The notes under the pieces were generated by a model. The model searched no databases. It worked only from the letters and a program-made list of their open reading frames with translations, and had not been told where the DNA came from. Positions 37,201 to 48,300 of a stretch of 64,000 bases of DNA are shown one piece after another (position 1 is the first letter of the stretch; each line of letters opens with the position of its first letter). Origin of the DNA: Cyanophora paradoxa. Lineage: Eukaryota > Glaucocystophyceae > Cyanophorales > Cyanophoraceae. The position numbers and the translations under genes were made by a program. The stretch spans positions 1 to 64,000 of the forward strand of contig QPMI01000289.1 of the NCBI GenBank assembly GCA_004431415.1. Reading direction: 5' to 3'.

Positions 37201-37640
37201 GGGGCGGGGCCCCCGTGCGCGTCGACGTCCCTCCCCTTCACCGTCTCCGTCAGCGTCGACCGCGGTGCGCGCCTCTCGTGCCCGCCCCCGCGCCCGCCGG
37301 CGCTCTCCCCGGCGCTCGGCCTCAGGCGACCGATGACGAGGGTGCGCGGGGGCAGACCTCGGCCTCTCCTCCGTCTCGGCGCACCTCTCCCGCGGGCAGT
37401 TCGCGCACGCCGCGGCCTGCCTCTCCACCCGCCTCGCCGCCTGCTCCGGCTCCGCGCCCCCGCCCTCCCCTCGCATCTCACCCGCGCCTCCCCCGCGGCG
37501 CCGGCGGGGCGCCGCCCCGCATCGGGGCCACTCTCGCCCTGCGCCGGCGACGGCGGGGGCGGCGGGGGCTGCAGCTCCCTCGACTCCAGCGTCCGCGGCG
37601 CCGGCCCGCAGAGCTCTCCGAGCGCTGCAGCCTGACACGA
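34272..37640 (+). CDS. Unrecognised intron-rich protein, Ser/Pro-rich then beta-strand-like modules
   Basis: Exon 1 (34272-34408) starts MNTQTIATAAPSAFERLQAL. It joins in phase to an exon beginning 34486 (CFGRLASRSPSLGQL). A Ser/Pro/Gly-rich region follows to about 35250, then TRDEWMARAWTGAMQ and a Glu-Pro repeat (about 35418-35480), and FHDALEKSLGEI before a GTGCGC donor near 35565. Downstream pieces separated by GC-rich introns include VHVQLGERPALLRLAL, QVHLPRMRAGQSLLLSLSAP and AQVEIPFSPAAAGSRLYVAV, which share a hydrophobic-Gly-hydrophobic pattern suggestive of repeated beta-sandwich modules. No family was recognised. Exon borders are mostly unproved, and the minus strand also has long ORFs, so strand assignment rests on the phase-matched first intron and the amino-acid character. 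The 3' end is approximate. Confidence 0.4.
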
Positions 37641-37800
37641 GAAGCTTTAAGCAGCCCGCCATATCGATTTCCAAGCAAACTTGAAAGAGATATCTTGGGC
37701 CGGGCCCAGGCCCCAGGCTGCCCGCCCACTGGCGCCAGCGGCCCGGCAGCGGCAGCGGGGCGCCGGTCCCGGACTCCCGCCCGGGGGCCCGGCGGGGGCG

Positions 37801-37802
<2 letters not shown>

Positions 37803-37857
<55 letters not shown>
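37803..37857. repeat. 55-base G homopolymer
   Basis: An uninterrupted run of 55 G lies downstream of the preceding plus-strand gene. Unlike the other long runs it is G rather than C on the sense strand of its neighbour. The true length in the genome may differ, because such runs are error-prone in sequencing. Confidence 0.9.
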
Positions 37858-37863
<6 letters not shown>

Positions 37864-38361
37864 GGCTACTAGGTAGCTGGCTCAGCCTGGCTGATCAACT
37901 TGCTGGCAATACCGTAGAACACTTGAATATAAGCAGTACTGGTGTCTAGACTCTAAACTCTAGATCTAGACTCTAGAGACTGTGGCCGGTAATTCACCAA
38001 AAAACAAAAACTTAGTAAAGTAATGCGCGCGTGCACTAAATATTTAATAAGGCCCAATTTAAGGGGCGGCCCGGCCCGCCCACGGGCGAGCCACCCCGCC
38101 GCCCGCCGCGCCTCCGCCAGTACTAGTCCCGCGAGCCGCCCCGCGGCCCGTCGCGCCTCCGCCACGTCCCGCGACTCGGGCGCGGCCGCGGCCCGCGAGC
38201 CGCCCCGCCGCCCGCCGCCCGCGGCCGCGGCGCCGCGCCTCCGGCGCCCTCCGCCCGTGGCCTGAGCTGGCGGCCGGGCGGGGCGGGGAATCGCCGCGGC
38301 GCCGGGGATTCCCGGCAATTTCCCGCCGGGGATCCGGAAGTTGGACCGGAACCAACTTGCT
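37858..38361. other. Spacer before satellite array
   Basis: A short AT-rich stretch with CTAGA/TCTAGA words (37940-38050) is followed by GC-rich sequence with an imperfect repeat of CCGCGAGCCGCCCCGC CCGTCGCGCC type (about 38090-38220). No gene is supported. Confidence 0.5.
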
Positions 38362-39019
38362 GCCTGGGCCCTCCTCAAATAATAGTCGCGCCTAGGGCAA
38401 CGTACCGAGGACCCCTGAGCCGCCACCGGACGCACGGGCTTGCGGATCTTCTCCGTCATCGGAGCGACCTGCGGACGCATGTCATTTAGCAGCCGGGCGG
38501 GTACAGCACCCCCGCCGGCCGGCCATAAGAAAAATTAATTGAAAAATTCGAGATTTTTGCTTTGGAAAATGCACTCCAAAACATGATGGCTGAGAGGAGG
38601 GTACAGCAACAGTGGCGAACCTTGGGCGTCTGCAGGCTCCACCTCGGAAGCCGGCCTCGTCTGGGGCCTGCACGTGCGTGCCTCCTAGTATGAGCCACGC
38701 GTACGCTTGCGCTAGACGCTGTAGCTAGCTATAGCGATAGCGCTGGCATGGAGCAGGGTAATGGCTTGCAAATTGCTGCCGCACCTAGAGCTCGAGCTCG
38801 ATACCGCGGCCGGTGCTCCTGCGCTGGCCGCCGGGCCCGGGGCGCCAGGCCGCCGCATGCGCAGTGTCTCAGGGTCTGTCGCCGGCGAGCGAGCAGCTCC
38901 AGCGCTAGCTATATATAGCTAGCTAGCCTAGCTATAGTAGCCTATAGCTAGTAGTGCCGGCAGCTGCGCATGCAGCGCTAGCTATAGCCTAGTAGCGCTC
39001 GCTCTCTAGCTATAGCACT
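38362..39019. repeat. Satellite segment, left remnant of 2.3-kb tandem repeat
   Basis: These 658 bases match 52902-53559 almost exactly and the start of the third copy at about 55199-55670. The segment is the distal part of the 2.3-kb unit. Its right end is interrupted by the LTR element: the sequence leaves the satellite consensus exactly at the 5-bp target duplication GCACT (39015-39019). It contains a 63-codon frame on the minus strand repeated in all three copies, with no domain and probably non-coding. Confidence 0.9.
39015..39019. repeat. Target-site duplication, left
   Basis: GCACT here pairs with GCGCT at 51260-51264 on the other side of the LTR element. The uninterrupted satellite junction at 53555-53559 reads GCGCT, so the left copy has one substitution. 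Five bases is the usual duplication length for LTR elements. Confidence 0.8.
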
Positions 39020-39301
39020 TGTCGGATGGGAGGATTCCCACCCGATTGGGCACCCGCGCAGTACTGCGCGGGGCCGGCTCCCTGTGCTGGAGCAGCTGTA
39101 GATGCAGGCTGGTGTATTCACTGTGTACCCGGAAGACTACTGACTCTGTACCCCTAAGACAGGTAGAGGCAGGCCAGCGTAGGCTACCGAGAGGTAAGCC
39201 TACAGGAAGAGAGACTATGCTAAGCCACTCAGGCTACGTCAGGCACCAACTAGCTCTAGTCACTAAGTCACCGCAAGGCCAGGGAATCGAGCCAGGCGAC
39301 A
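39020..39301 (-). repeat. LTR (3' LTR in element orientation)
   Basis: This 282-bp repeat begins TG and ends CA and differs from the other LTR by a one-base indel near its start (GGATTCCC against GGTATTCCC); I saw no other clear difference on inspection. A polypurine tract adjoins it on the internal side. Confidence 0.88.
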
Positions 39302-39315
39302 ACTCCTCTTCCGCT
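39302..39315 (-). other. Polypurine tract of LTR element
   Basis: The minus strand reads AGCGGAAGAGGAGT directly before the LTR start TGTCGCC. This is the expected site of plus-strand priming and fixes the element orientation. Identical 14-mers occur at 41632-41645 and 41739-41752. Confidence 0.7.
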
Positions 39316-42300
39316 GACGTCGCGTCCGCGCGACGTAGCAAGTCAAACCGTGACTCTCGTCGGCATAACCGCAAGAGGGCGTCCCCAACTCCGCCGATGG
39401 GTGCACCGCTCGAGGGCACCGACAGGCCCCAAGACGAGGAACCTGAGCCACAGCCCGAGGACAGGAATGCAGACAGCTGCAGGCCAGGTAGAAGGCCAGG
39501 TAGCTGTAGATCGATCCAGTCCAGGTCGTACGCTGGGCATGGCTGGTGGGGGGCAAATGCGTGCATGCGGGAAAGCTCGAAAGAGAAAAGCATAAAAACT
39601 CGAAAGGTGTAAACGCTGGCCCAAACTCACTCCAAACGGCGAGGGCCGCTGGAGAGTGGCACGGATGGGAAGTTTCACCGCCTCGGGAAGAAACCAGCGA
39701 GGAGGTATTCGGGCCACCCATCAAGCCCAACGAAAGGACAGGGCACGTCCAGGTGCCCCTACTCGCAAGCGCCCAGTCCCCCCAAGAGACTCGCACGCGC
39801 CCAGCAGGCCAACACCTGGACACTCTCCACGAGCGCCGGGCCCATGTCCCAGAAAAGTGAACGAAAGACCCAGATGGCGCCCGCGAACGGTCCCCCAACC
39901 GAATCGCGTCCCACCTCGCAAGTCAGGGTTGAGGCAAAGCTGGCAAAGAAATCTGCCCTGCGTCCGTCTCTTCTCATCTCTAGCGTCGCCCTCGGCGTCC
40001 CACACAGGAACCCTCGGCGCCGACGTATGGGGCAAGGTATAGATTTGGTTCGGGACGTTTGGTTGGGAGTAGGGTCTGCTGAGGCTCGTAGGAGGTCCGT
40101 TTCGCACGTCAAGAAGACGGGATTTGCGACTGCACATGCAGGCTTCCGATCCACAGCCAGCTGCAGCGTGCAGCTGCGTCGAGCGGAATATTTGAATCCG
40201 AGCTCAGACGGCGTTGGCGCAGCTGATGTGGATTTATGAAGCGTGCAGTCGACGTCGATGTGAGCGGCGACCTTGTATGCACTTGCACGTGCGTCTCGAG
40301 CTCGAGCTCGCGACCAGGTGCACGCGATAAAGGTACGAGCCCTTGAGCCGCACATCATCGAAGAGTAGAAATGCTTCGACGATCCCGTGACTGCGTTGGC
40401 GCTCCTGTCGAGGTCGCGCAGCTTGCAGTGCAGGGTCCAATCCGCGCGGCTCCCGGTTCTGATCGCTGGGACCACAGGGTGCACAGCTCAGCAGCTGCAC
40501 CCTCGTGGTTGGATCACGAGGCCGACGGGCGAGTTGCCGAGCTCAACGCCTCAGCTGATCGCGGGCGAGCAGCCCTTCGCGACTGTCGGTGGGAGCATGC
40601 AAGGTTGGAGCTCGTGAAGCATACGCCAGGCCGTCAAGCACGCGCTACGGCGTGATCATGAGGGCTGCAGTGTACGCGTGTACGTAGAGCCGCGGCGCGG
40701 GATTCCCTGGAGGAGGTCCGGGTCCCTTGGCGGACGTACATCAGTGTACGCTGGTACTGGCGCTGTGTGTGGCCTGGGGCGAGAGATGGGGCGAGGACCC
40801 GAGACCGAGCCCTCGCGTTCGCGACGTGCGTGACATCGCAGCGCTCAGCTGCTGGCGATGAAGCCAGGTGCCGACGCTCCAGCTAGACGCGGCCGTCAAT
40901 CGAAGGCGCGCGTGCTGGCCGCGAATCCCATCAGTCGTTCCCTCGGCCTGGTCTTCCTGGGATCCGGCCGCAGCCAGGCTCGTTGGCGAGCTTGGCGGGT
41001 CATGATCACGGGAAGGGGTTCTGCAGCGATCCGCGAGACTGCATATTCGCGGTGCCGAGACCCTCGGATTTGCGACCGATTCGCCAGCCTTCGCCGTGGG
41101 CTCGTTTCGATCGCATCCCAATACCAGGCGATCAGGCGAAGCTGACGAACGGCGAATCCTTCAGAGACTCAGATCTCTTGATCGGGGATCCGAATTCGTG
41201 TTCTGTGCGTAGCCAGACCGCGACACGGCGTGCAGTCGGCTGCTGAGATCCGATTCCGATCCTTAGGAGGCCGCATCGGTGAGTAGTGCGAGCGAGTGCA
41301 CTGGCCGTAGCTGGGCTCTCAAGCTCTGTCGAAACAGCACTTGCCAGTCCGTTCCGGACACGGTCACGGGCTGTGCACGTAACAACAGGGCCTGAGGGCC
41401 ATCAGCCCCAGTAGCATCGCCACCGATGGGTTTCCGAGGCGGAATGTGGTTCGCCAACGGCGAGACCTGGATCCCGGCGAGCCGCCGCGTGAGGAGACCT
41501 CAAGGCGGTTGGCTAGGTTCGCTCGCTTGTGCTCGATCAGCCTGCAGACGGCAGCGCGCGCTGGGGCGTACTGCTCCACAGCAGGTCTAGGCGCGACGTC
41601 GACTGCATGCTCGAGTCTGATCATGATCCCGACTCCTCTTCCGCTGAAGAGGGGAAGTCGGGGCGTGGCAGGCATACGCCGATCGGGGCTCAGGCGTCGG
41701 GCCAAGAGGCAGCCTTCGGCTCGAGCGCTTGTGCGCGTACTCCTCTTCCGCTGAAGAGCGGAAGCCGTAGCACGGCAAACTGCCTCCGATGCCACTCCCT
41801 CTTCGGTTAAGCACCGTCCCCGGTGCTCCACCGTACGCGTCTTCCGCGAAAATTTGGGCACGCTGAGGCCGCTGGGCCCGGGGATCCGTGATTGGATCGG
41901 GACAGCATGGCCGTGGTGAAGAAATTCGCGAGTGTGGGTGGAAAGAACGGAGAGGCGTGATCGTACACGACCGTATCCGTCTTTCTTTCGTTGTATTCCA
42001 TGGCGTCCCGGGCCGCTTTGCTCTCGATTCGGGCTCAATCGAGCTCGAGGGGCAAGCGTGAGCCGCGGGGCCAGAGCGAGGTTGAATGGATGCTGGCTTC
42101 GATTTGAATTGAGTTGTGGGCAACTGAGCAATTGCGTCGGCCGGCCACGATTGTGCCGGTCGCGAGTCAATCGCACTGCAGTGCTCGCCGTTCGAATTTC
42201 GCGATTCGATCGGACGCCAGTCGTGTCGGGCACGAGGGCATCGAGCCTCGGAGCTTCGAGTCTCGATCGGTCGTCGATCAGCTCAAGGCCTGGGCCGAGC

Positions 42301-45300
42301 TTCCGAAACACGATTTTGCATATATAGCGCTCGGCTGTGTATGCTCGTGTCTGTTGGCCCGTGTTGCCGCTTTTCGCGGTTTTTAGGCCAGGCGCCGGGG
42401 CGCCATGCCAGCACCCAGATTTATGGGAGCGGCCTCAGTGAATGAAGCTGGTGACGGTGGGTGCGCCACTGCCGGGAATAAGATCCCGGGTCGCCACCGC
42501 CCAGCGCGAAACGAATTTGACAGCTATGTCGAACTCGTTCGCTCGCAGGAGCGCCAGCTGCATGCAGCCGGGCCCGCGTGACTTGGTACGTGCAAACGTC
42601 CGATGGTCCGGGTTGCGGGGCAGAATTTGAGAAAATCCGCGCCGCTGCTCGGGACGAGAGCCCGGCCGGCGGGTCGCCAGAGAAAATCGACGACTTTCGC
42701 CATGCTGGGCCCTCGCGAAATTTCGCGAGCCGAGAGGTACGAAATCGGCCGTGCGTGCGCGGTCCGACGGTCTGGCCTTCTCGAGCGGGCCGCGTACGCG
42801 TAGCCTACATCTCGGTTCCGAGCCGCGCGCGGCGTCGGGGCGGAATCGCGAGATCGAGGTCAACCGTCGGACTCGGGTGAGTCGCGAGAGCCGTGACCGC
42901 TTTAGTAAGCGTCAGAACCAGGCTCAGCGGCTGGTCTGAGGCTGAGGATGATGCATATGCTTGGCCGAAGGGCCGTGCAATGGCCGGGCCACTTGGCATG
43001 GCCACGCACACGTGGGCGCGAAATTAAATTGCCGCACTCTGGTGCTGCAAACTTTTCGTGGCGTCGCGAAGTGATTCGCATGCACAGATCTAGAGGGCCC
43101 GGGAAACGTCCGGCGCGAAGATTGTGCACGCGGGCGCCCTCACGTCCGCTGGCGTGCGCCGTGACGGCCTCGCCACCGCAGCAGCCGGCCACGGGCGTGC
43201 ACTGCGGCCGCCGGGCACAAGTGCGTGTGCAGGGCGCGGCTGCGCATGCCGTGGTATTGATGGCTGGGCGCCAGCCGCCGTACGTAGTGTAGCAGCACCA
43301 CAGGGATCGGCAGGTGGGCGCCGCGGCGTGCAACCGACGCGATTGGTTCCCAGCTGCAGGAGCGGGACCGGTAGCGGCCGGTTGCAGGAGCCGTGCTCGT
43401 GCATACGAGCGTCAATATCGTGCCGACGATATCATGCACGATCGCAAGCGTTCCCTTAGCGGACCGGGGGCCGGGCCCCGGTGCTCTCGAGAGAACTGAC
43501 GATAGAGCTCTCGCTCGCTGTCTCGCAGTGGGCCGTGGCGGCTTTTGAGAGAGCAGACGATGAAGCTCAGCGGCTTTTGCTCGCTGTCTCTCGTTGGCCG
43601 TGGCGGGTGTTCCGGAGTGTGAAGCCGGCAGATTCCACCAGCTAGGCTGGAACGGCTTTCCGAAAATTGGATACCGTACGCGTGGCTTGCGCACTGGCCA
43701 GCCACTAGGGCTCGCTGCCGCGCAGATCGAGAACCGTTGAACGGGCTGGGGATCATCGGATCCGGCGCCGCGCCCACGGTCCCGAATCATTGAATTCCGA
43801 ATTCGAATTGCGATGCTTTCGAATTTGGGTGCCGCAGTGCGGTACCGGTCGACAGGTTCGCTTCGCTCGGTAGCGAATTACGATTTCTGCAGCTCATGCA
43901 GTCTTCCCTGCCTCATCCTCTCTCCCACCGCGTTTTAGCGGGAGGTCGAGGCATGAACGTGCCGCAAAGCGGGTTGGGCTGAAGGCCGCGTGCGCAGGCT
44001 TGGCGGCGAGCGGCCGTGCCGAGGCCTGGGCCTGCCGCCGTGCGTTCACGTGTAAATTTCGCGGGCCGGGCTGCGAGCCCTGAAGGCTGCGCTACGGTGC
44101 GAAAAATGCCTGCAGCCAGCACCAGCTGCAGCATCGCCGGGTTTGGCGAAGTGGTGCACAGGTTCCGGCTCAGCTGCAGTGCTCGCGCGAATGTATGCCG
44201 CTGCAAATCGCGACCGTACATTCGATGGCTGGATCGGCGCTCTGTAGCACGGCGCTCCATTACAGCGCCTCATCAGCGCTCGCCGAGCGGCGTGCCGGCG
44301 TTGGCAGAGAGAGCCGGGCGCTGTTCAGCGCAGCCGATCGTCCGTTCGCGATCGTTTCGCGAGTCGGTCCGGTGCCACGGCCGTAACAGCGAGGAGCCCG
44401 AGCCGCGGGGCCGTGTGCGCAGCCTCTTTGAGAAAGCTACCGCATAAGTGCTCAGGCTTCGAATTTTTCGCGGCGCTCAGCGCGGCTGCTCAGCGGCTGC
44501 ATCCGATATCCGGTCGCGATATCGATGCATACTATGATATGCTGTGGGCCTGGCCGGGGCTGAGACCCGCGCCTGCAACACACACGTGCACGTGCACGCG
44601 GTTTATGCAAGGTAGGGCTAGCCGTTTAGTTTTGTTTAACGGTTGCAGCCTTTATTCCCGCTGGCCATGGTGGCTGCGGCTTGAATATTTGTGGCGCTCG
44701 CGATCGGTGTCCGCGTCCGCGGCCACGCGATTGCACGTGCAAAGAGTCGTGCACGGCTCGACAAGCGGCTCTGGGGCCCGCTGTACGTTGTAGCGCTGGC
44801 CCACGCGTGGGAGCCCGACAGTCGATTCCAGTCGCTAGCTTGACGCTCGCAATTGGCCTCGGTCTCCCTGGGACTCGGGAGGACGAGTCGAGCCCGTTGC
44901 GAGCTTCGATATCGATTCGCGTTTGGGCCGGGGGCCACAATCCGCGTTCTCGTAGGGGCGAGGCCCTAATTCACAGCTTTGCGACGTCCAGCGATCGAGC
45001 GTGATCGTGGATTCGCGACGCGGATATTCGCGGGGCCTAGGCTCGCCGCGAATTTCGCTGGGCTCGTGGCCGTGCCGGTTTTCGCAGGGCAGGCCGGTGC
45101 GGCCCGGTGGGGCTGGAATTCCGATGCGGGTCGCCACAGGCGCTTACGAGGAGGCCCTGGGGCGAGAGGCTCGCGAGGGGACATGCCAGGCGAGGGCTGA
45201 GGGCGGCCTGAAATTGCGACTACTCCGATCTCAGGCCTCGCAATTGCGCGGGCTCGAATGTGACGGGCCGTCCGTCAGATACGGGCTGGCCGGGCACTCC

Positions 45301-48300
45301 GAGGCTCGGAATATTCGATCGCGAATCTTTAGTCCGGTCCCGATTATCGGATTTTCGCGATATCGATATCGGACGGGCACGGCTTCCGCAGTGCCGGCCC
45401 GGCGGTGGGGACAGTCTGGCAGGAGAGAGCCGGAGCTGCGAGCCCGGGCAACCTCAGACCTCAAAAGGGCCGAGGGCCGCCTGCGATCGCGGCTGCTCCA
45501 AATCCGATCGCGAGGCTCGCGATAGTCGTTCCTTGCGATCCAAATTCGCAGGCCGGAACCCTGAATCGGGGCAACGATTGCGAATTGACGGATCTCGATT
45601 ATCAGATTCTCGCGGGTCATCGGACCCCATACGCATGGCCAGGCACGTGCACGGCAGCCACGGGCGGGCTGGAGCGCGTGCAGCGGGCTCTGGGTTTAAA
45701 TCCGAGCGAGCTAGCGTAACTTTGATCGTGAGCTCGAGCTCGCCTTGGCCAGAGGCGGCTCGGGACGACTTCGAAGCGCAGTGCCCGAGCTCCGAGGCTC
45801 GTTCACTGGCCGGGCTCGGAATTGGCGTAATTGAACCGTTCAACGGTGGGCAACGAGACCACCGTGGCACGATGTCGGCGATCGCGAGGCGCCAGCGCAT
45901 CGGGGCGCCAGGCGCATTGGACGTTTCGGCGCGGGGCGCGGGTGCCGCTGTCAGCTTCGGGCCCTGCCAGGCTGAGGGCAGGGCCTCCGGGACGCAGCCG
46001 CCAGCTGTTCGCAGGCAATTGCAAGCGCCGATCGCGGGCTAAGCCCGTCCTCTGGATTCGAGGCCAGGGACCGCAGCTACTACTGCGGGTAGCTGCAGAG
46101 GACTTCCAGGGCTCAGCGGCAAGCTGGCCGTGGACTGCGGGGCCTCGGGCCGAGGGGCGAGGGCCGTATACGCATCGGCTTGAATATTTACAGGCGTTCG
46201 CATGGCCGTGCGATCACGATCTGCGCCCACCAGCCGCCGCGGTGCGGGTGGGGGGCAGAGCCAATATGCCATGATGCCTGGGGCCGGGCCGGGTGCCTCC
46301 GCCTCTGAGAGAGGGCGAGACTCAACGGGCTCAGCGGCTCCGAGGCTCGAGTTCGAGGTCACGAGGCAGGCGGTCGCGACGTCGACGTCGACAGCGGGCC
46401 GGCGCCGTGCCGCGTGCACGGCGCTGTCGTAAGCGTGTACGTACACGTGACCAGCTTCGATCTCGAGCCGAGGGCGATCCCACGTTCACCGATCGGAGGC
46501 CGAGGCCGGGTTGGAACTTCGGAATTCGAAGTTCGAATTCAAGGCCCGCGATTTTGCGATCGGTCACCCGGGTCGGCGTAGGGCTGTGACCCGGCTTTGC
46601 AGCGCTCCTTGCTCGCAGCGGCGCGAGAGACGCTGTTCTCAGGCCTCTGGAGGCTCGTAGCGGCGCGAGATACAGGGCCGAGGCCTGGGGACCGTCGGAC
46701 CGGGTACCGCAGGCCGACCGTGAGGCACGGCATTTTGCATGCGGGAACTCGACGGATCCCGAAGTCGCAGCACGCGAGATCAGCCATGGGCTCGATCCGT
46801 GCGCTGTGATAAGCGCCCTTGGTCCGGGCGTGCTGCGCAGCTTCGCAATCGCTCCTCTGACCATGGGGCCGGGGCCCGGCCGGCTCGAACGGCAGCTCGG
46901 TGATGCGAACGGCAGCTCGGCGGTCGCGATCCCTGACCGCGAAGGCGAGGGCAACCGCGAGGGCGAGTCGCTGATCGTAATTCGATGGGGCCCGGCGGCC
47001 GAGACCGCGACCGACGGGTGTCGGCGGCCGAGACCGGAACGGCTTCGAATTTGTGCCTGGCGAAGCTCCAGACTCAGTTCATAAATTGAAACCGGGCCTT
47101 GGCACTGCCAGTCGCTCGCAGGCCTAGGGCTCAGCGGCTGTGGAGCCTCGGAGGCCTAGGCTGGGCAGCTCTGAGCCGTGGTGCACGTGCACGTGCTCGT
47201 GCACATGACTTCCGGCCCTCAGCTCGCGGCTGAGCTCGAGCTGTACCCGCTGGCCCATGGCACGTGCACGCAGCGGCAACGTTAACGGCGGGAGCCGAAC
47301 TCGCAGTGCCAGCAGGTCCTGATCATGAGAGCCGAAATCGACTCGTAACCGGATCCAGGGCTCGGAAGCGAGCTCGAGCTCGATCGCGAGGCGCCGGGCC
47401 GGGCGGGCCGCCGGGCGTTTGAGCTGGCACAGTGGCGGCTTGCTCCGAGGCTTAGTCAACCGGGGCCCAGAGCGTCGACGTCTCGCTCGAAAAGCAAGCG
47501 TGAGCTTCGGGGTCCGGCCCGGCAGATCCGGGTCTCGGCCTGACAGCTTCCAGTCCGGATCGGAGAGCCTCGGGATCCGGAGTTGAGAGCTTGCATCGAG
47601 CAGGCCATGGCCAGGCCAGGTGCTGGCTCGCAGTGAGAGGTGCGCCGCGCGGCGCCCTCAATCTTGGGCCAGGCCCGACTGCGCATGCGGGGCGTCTTGC
47701 GCTTTTTGCGACAGCTGTAGGCAGAGAGCCTCAGCAACTCGGGTCCCTTTCGAGCCTGGGGCTCGTGACGGCGTGATTACGGTTTGAGCCGCGGGCCGGA
47801 GCTCGCCTCTCGAGCTCGAATCCGCAGTTGATATCGCCGTCGGCGCTAGCGCTAGCGCTAGGCTCGAGCTCGAGCTCTCGAGGACCATGGGGCCCATGCT
47901 AGGTAGCCAGGTGAACCTCGAGCTCGGGGCCGCATGGGCCGGCTGTGCGTGAAACGCGCCACTCTCCGAGGCTCGACGAGCCTCAGAAGTGCAGGCCGGG
48001 CCTCTAGCTCCGGGCCTGGTCGGGTAGCGGCTCGAATTCGAGCATCAAGGCCTCAGGATGCCGACCGGCGCTCCCGAATGCAGCACGCAGTGCTGCGGGA
48101 AGACCGTCGGACAGGCCTAGGGGCCGGTTGCGAGGCCTGGCGGCCCTGATCCGAGCTTGAAGCTCGTGCGGGGTAAATTTCCAATTTCGCAGTCAAGGCC
48201 CCGAAGGAGCTTGCTGCGAAACCTAAACGCTCAGCCTGGCTCTCGATCGCGACTGCAGTCGAGCAGCCTGGCAGCTTCGAGGCAGGCAGTCGCAATCGCG

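Noticed and set aside
38482-38673. 63-codon minus-strand frame repeated in three satellite copies
   Set aside because: Its conservation is explained by recent DNA duplication; it has no domain and no start context.
41364-42311. 315-codon minus-strand frame inside the LTR element as a gag or pol candidate
   Set aside because: It shows no zinc knuckle, protease, reverse-transcriptase or integrase motif, and amino-acid content looks random.
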